51,995 bases of DNA from an uncultured Saprospirales bacterium (GTDB lineage Bacteria; Bacteroidota; Bacteroidia; Chitinophagales; CAJXBJ01): the NCBI GenBank assembly GCA_913050195.1, contig CAJXBJ010000004.1:1-51995 (forward strand), given 5' to 3'. Position 1 is the first letter of the stretch. Every line of letters begins with the position of its first letter. Below, piece by piece: positions 48,363-51,995 of this stretch. The translations under genes and the position numbers were made by a program. The notes below the pieces were generated by a model that had not been told where the DNA came from, did not search any database, and saw only the letters and a list, made by a program, of their open reading frames with translations.

Positions 48363-49487
48363 TTAGTTGCCAAGTGTTTTACGAATATCTTGTGCTGATT
48401 TTTTATATCTTGAATTAGATCTAATTAAATCCTCTAGTAAAACTGCTGCCTTATCTTTTTCTTCTTTGGCTAAGTAAATATTAACCAATTGCCATTTAGA
48501 TTCTACTTTATAGTAAGGATCATTCATACTAATAACCTGCTGATGCATTGAAACTGATTTCTCTACATCATTAGTATAATTATATGCACTTGCTAAATAG
48601 AAAAGTATTTCCACATCATCACTTATTATAGACTCATAGGCATTATAGGTCAATATAAGTTCACTGTATTTTTGAGCATCTGTCAACTTACGCATTTCAG
48701 TGATAGCTTCAATTCTACTAAGGCCTCTTTTTATTTCAGGCCCAGACTCTAACTTATTAGAATTAGTACTCTCTTCAACCGCAACTCTTTTTGCCAAGGT
48801 ATTTCCCATTTCACTATCCAAATTTTCGTTAAATACTGGAGATTCATTACTTTCTGAATTAAACTCTGCCAAATCACTGTTTTCTTCTTCCTCTATTTCT
48901 AATTCAAAGGAAGATTCTTCCTTAGCTATTTTCTCTAAATCCGATTTTTCTTCTAGCGAGGAATTTTCTAAAATCATTTCATTTGATTCCTCTAGAACTA
49001 ATTCCTTTTCAATATCAACCGCATCCTCTGTATCAGCTTTTTCTAATTTTGGTGTAACCTGAATAGTATGATCTATTTTATCTAAATCTTTAACTATAAC
49101 TTTCTTATTTTCTGCAAAGGTTTTTTCTTCCATGTTTAAACTACTAATAGCTTTAAACATTAAGCCAATTATACCTAAAAATAGAACTAATGCTGCTGCA
49201 ACCTTAATAAAAGCTTTATTACCATTGACTAGTCGTATGAATTTATGCATACTATTTTGCTCTGATAGCCTTAAAACTTGCAACTTCATGTCATAAACTT
49301 CTAGCTTTATATTCTTACCTATTTTGTAGCCTTCTAGAGCATCACTACATAGCTTACAATCAATCAAGTGATATTCTACCTTATAGATATCTTTCGCATT
49401 TAGCTTTCCTTGAGCATACTCAATGAGCATCTCTTTCTCAATACACTTAGTATTTTTAAAAATTATATTTTGCTTATTTTGACTCAA
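48363..49487 (-). CDS. Anti-sigma-factor-like protein: zinc-finger N-terminus, TM, acidic linker, TPR-like C-terminus
   Basis: YHLIDCKLCSDALEGY (HxxxCxxC); TM AAALVLFLGIIGLMF; E/S-rich linker; LFYLASAYNYTNDVEKSVSMHQQVI helical repeats; overlaps upstream sigma gene by 14 bp. Confidence 0.82.
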   Translation of the reverse strand: MSQNKQNIIFKNTKCIEKEMLIEYAQGKLNAKDIYKVEYHLIDCKLCSDALEGYKIGKNIKLEVYDMKLQVLRLSEQNSMHKFIRLVNGNKAFIKVAAALVLFLGIIGLMFKAISSLNMEEKTFAENKKVIVKDLDKIDHTIQVTPKLEKADTEDAVDIEKELVLEESNEMILENSSLEEKSDLEKIAKEESSFELEIEEEENSDLAEFNSESNESPVFNENLDSEMGNTLAKRVAVEESTNSNKLESGPEIKRGLSRIEAITEMRKLTDAQKYSELILTYNAYESIISDDVEILFYLASAYNYTNDVEKSVSMHQQVISMNDPYYKVESKWQLVNIYLAKEEKDKAAVLLEDLIRSNSRYKKSAQDIRKTLGN

Positions 49488-50046
49488 GCTTACTTTCTAT
49501 ACAGTTCTTAAGATTTCTTTTTCCATTTTGTATATAGCTTTTAACCTTCATCATTTCCATCTCAAATGATTGACTAATACCCTTATATGTCATCTTTTCT
49601 AAATAAAATGACTTAATACAAATATTTTGCTCTTTGGTTAAAGCCTCTATACATTCTTCCAAAGAATCAAAGACCTTTTCTTTTTTAATATTCTCATTAA
49701 ATAGATGAAATTCTTGCATTAATTCCATACTGTTTTCTAAATCTTTTGAATATAAGCTGTGATTTTTTTGTTCACTTTTACGCTTTCTCAGTGCCATCAG
49801 GCAGTGGTTTTTAGCAACTACATATAACCAAGATTTAAAATAATTGATTTCGTGTTGGTTAATCTCATTTAGCAACTTTTCAAAAATATCAAAGACGGCA
49901 TCTTTGGCTTTCTCTTCATTTTTAAGATAATTCAAGCATAGGCCATAAACTAGATGCAAATATCTATTATAAAGCTCACCCAGAAGCTTGTTCTCATGGG
50001 TATTCTTATACTGACTTAAAAGATCTTTATCTGATAATTCCTGCAT
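49474..50046 (-). CDS. ECF-type RNA polymerase sigma factor
   Basis: LGELYNRYLHLVYGLCLNYLKNEEKAKDAVFDIFEKLL (region 2); YFKSWLYVVAKNHCLMALRKRK; region 4 CIKSFYLEKMTYKGISQSFEMEMMKVKSYIQNGKRNLKN. Confidence 0.92.
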   Translation of the reverse strand: MQELSDKDLLSQYKNTHENKLLGELYNRYLHLVYGLCLNYLKNEEKAKDAVFDIFEKLLNEINQHEINYFKSWLYVVAKNHCLMALRKRKSEQKNHSLYSKDLENSMELMQEFHLFNENIKKEKVFDSLEECIEALTKEQNICIKSFYLEKMTYKGISQSFEMEMMKVKSYIQNGKRNLKNCIESKLESK

Positions 50047-50112
50047 TCTAAGACTAAAATTACTACCCTTTATACTCCATAAATGGGTATCAGGTTACAT
50101 TTCAGTCTTAGA
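50047..50112. promoter_or_regulatory. Long inverted repeat filling the gcvP-sigma intergenic region
   Basis: TCTAAGACTAAAAT (50047-50060) / ATTTCAGTCTTAGA (50099-50112), 13/14 paired; nested TACCC (50064-50068)/GGGTA (50085-50089). Confidence 0.6.
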
Positions 50113-50114
50113 CT

Positions 50115-51995
50115 TTAGGCATATTCTTCTATCGAAGGACAAGTACAAATTAAATTCCTATCACCATACGAATTGTTGATCCGGCCAACACTTGGCCAAA
50201 ACTTTTGTTCTCTCAATGTATTAATAGGAAAAGCTGCTTTTTCTCTATCATAGTCATGCACCCAGTCATTTTTTAGTAAATGCTTTAAGGTGTGTGGGGC
50301 ATTCTTAAGCACATTATCTTTTATAGTATAAGTACCATCCTCAATCTCTTTAATTTCAGCCTTTATTGATAACATAGCATCAATAAATCGGTCCAGCTCC
50401 TTTTTAGATTCACTTTCCGTAGGCTCTATCATTAATGTACCAGCCACTGGAAAAGAAACTGTTGGTGCATGAAAACTATAGTCCATTAACCTCTTAGAAA
50501 CATCTTCAACATCAATGCCGATATTGTGCTTATACATTCTAAAATCTAGTATAAACTCATGTGCAATGGTTCCCGTAATATTGGTATATAAAATATCAAA
50601 ATTAGAATCTAGACTAGCTTTAAGATAGTTTGCATTTAAAATAGCTGCTTTTGTTGAATTCACAAGACCTTTTCCACCTAGTAATTTAATGTAAGAATAT
50701 GAAATCAATAATATACTAGCACTCCCCCATGGAGCCGCAGAAATAGATGTAATCGCTTTTTCTCCACCTACATTAACTATTGGATTACTTGGTAAATAAG
50801 GCGCTAACTTTTTATTTACACAAATTGGTCCAACTCCAGGGCCTCCACCTCCATGCGGAATAGCAAAGGTCTTATGTAAATTAAGATGACATACATCAGC
50901 ACCTATAATACTTGGATTCGTCAATCCAACTTGAGCGTTCATATTTGCACCATCCATATAAACCATGCCACCATTATCATGAATTATTTCACAACATTCA
51001 ATAACTGGTTTTTCATAAACCCCGTGTGTAGAAGGATAGGTTATCATTAAGGCCGACAAATTATCCTTATGCAATTCAGCTTTTTCCTTTAAATCCTCTA
51101 TTTTGATGTTACCATGTTTATCACAATCAACTACAACAACTTTCATTCCTGCCATTACTGCACTAGCTGGGTTTGTACCATGAGCTGAGGCTGGAATCAG
51201 AACTATATTTCTATTTGTATCTCCCCGGTTTTCATGGTAAGCTCGAATAACCATTAATCCAGCGTATTCACCTTGAGCCCCAGAATTTGGCTGTAAAGAA
51301 CAAGCATCAAAACCTGTTATTTCACAAAGGTCCTTTTCAAGCTCTTCAATAATTTTATGATACCCCAAAGCTTGATCTTTAGGGACAAACGGATGTATGT
51401 GAGCAAAGCCGGCATAGTTTAATGGAAGTAACTGGGCAGCAGCATTCAATTTCATTGTGCAAGATCCTAAAGGAATCATTGAAGATGTTAATGATAAATC
51501 CTTGTTCTCCAATGATTTAATATATCTCATTATGTCTGTCTCAGTATGGTACATATTAAAGACATCATGCTCTAAAATTGACTCCTTTCTAATCAAATCA
51601 TCTGGGAGATCAAAATCTAAATCACCAATAAATTCATGATATTTTCTTTCAGGATAAGGTATTTCTTTAGCTGCCGCAAACACCCATAATATTGCATTAG
51701 CATTATCTAAAGAAGTGGTTTCATCCAAGGCAATTATCACTGTGCCATCAGACTCATATCTAAAATTATAGCCAGCATCTTCAGCTATCTCTTTTATCTT
51801 TTGCTGTGAAATACCATCTGTATCAATTTTAAGGGTATCAAAATAAAAGTCATTAAGCTGTTTATAACCCATTTGAGCAAGCTCTTCTTCAAGCCCCTTG
51901 GCAATAGCATGAATTCGATAAGCTATAGCTCGTAATCCTTCTGGACCATGATAAACAGCATACATACCTGCCATTATTGCTAACAAAGCTTGAGC
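50115..51995 (-). CDS. gcvP: Glycine dehydrogenase (decarboxylating), C-terminal part (5' truncated by window end)
   Basis: LIPLGSCTMKLNAAAQLLP; SLQPNSGAQGEYAGL; PASAHGTNPASA; LNLHKTFAIPHGGGGPGVGPI. Frame stays open to 51995 (AQALLAIM). Confidence 0.96.
   Translation of the reverse strand, partial: AQALLAIMAGMYAVYHGPEGLRAIAYRIHAIAKGLEEELAQMGYKQLNDFYFDTLKIDTDGISQQKIKEIAEDAGYNFRYESDGTVIIALDETTSLDNANAILWVFAAAKEIPYPERKYHEFIGDLDFDLPDDLIRKESILEHDVFNMYHTETDIMRYIKSLENKDLSLTSSMIPLGSCTMKLNAAAQLLPLNYAGFAHIHPFVPKDQALGYHKIIEELEKDLCEITGFDACSLQPNSGAQGEYAGLMVIRAYHENRGDTNRNIVLIPASAHGTNPASAVMAGMKVVVVDCDKHGNIKIEDLKEKAELHKDNLSALMITYPSTHGVYEKPVIECCEIIHDNGGMVYMDGANMNAQVGLTNPSIIGADVCHLNLHKTFAIPHGGGGPGVGPICVNKKLAPYLPSNPIVNVGGEKAITSISAAPWGSASILLISYSYIKLLGGKGLVNSTKAAILNANYLKASLDSNFDILYTNITGTIAHEFILDFRMYKHNIGIDVEDVSKRLMDYSFHAPTVSFPVAGTLMIEPTESESKKELDRFIDAMLSIKAEIKEIEDGTYTIKDNVLKNAPHTLKHLLKNDWVHDYDREKAAFPINTLREQKFWPSVGRINNSYGDRNLICTCPSIEEYA

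Noticed and set aside
48700-49062. 120-aa plus-strand ORF
   Set aside because: Antisense to the Glu/Ser-rich linker of the anti-sigma gene; low-complexity Ser/Phe product is an artefact of that codon composition.
1-51995. CRISPR arrays, tRNA/rRNA genes, transposases, integrases, prophage genes
   Set aside because: Nearly all sequence is occupied by confident CDSs; the few intergenic gaps are under 200 bp and showed no cloverleaf, regular repeat-spacer pattern or IS ends by eye.

Overview
This is an AT-rich, very gene-dense chromosomal window from a Bacteroidota (Flavobacteriales-like) genome. I support about 41 protein-coding genes and no rRNA, tRNA, CRISPR array or transposase. Recognisable modules are: a biotin (bioD-bioA) / DAACS transporter / peptide-SBP directon; UPF0173 hydrolase-parA-parB-DUF5683; a FadL/SGNH-lipase pair; mnmA; a TPR / outer-membrane beta-barrel / HU-CCDC81-SPOR triad; a Reg_prop-SpoIIE phosphatase; ftsX-DUF3098-uppP-truB-ribF; holA; a standalone HsdR_N-like nuclease; a Glu/Leu-type dehydrogenase; ccmB-ccmC-ccmD; accC-GT2-S8 peptidase; a giant L-type-lectin/SprB-repeat type-B T9SS protein; an AddA/RecB-like helicase-nuclease; an ECF sigma / anti-sigma pair; and a truncated gcvP. 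No obvious defence island or mobile element is visible. The best leads are non-coding or architectural: an 11-bp perfect inverted repeat over the ftsX promoter; a 14-nt near-perfect inverted repeat just upstream of the ECF sigma gene; DnaA-box-like and iteron-like motifs beside parAB; a G7 tract in the giant adhesin; near-universal 3' overlap of convergent genes with a possible terminator embedded in an opposing CDS; and the TPR/barrel/SPOR triad as a possible trans-envelope assembly. Product calls come from motif recognition by eye; no database search was run.
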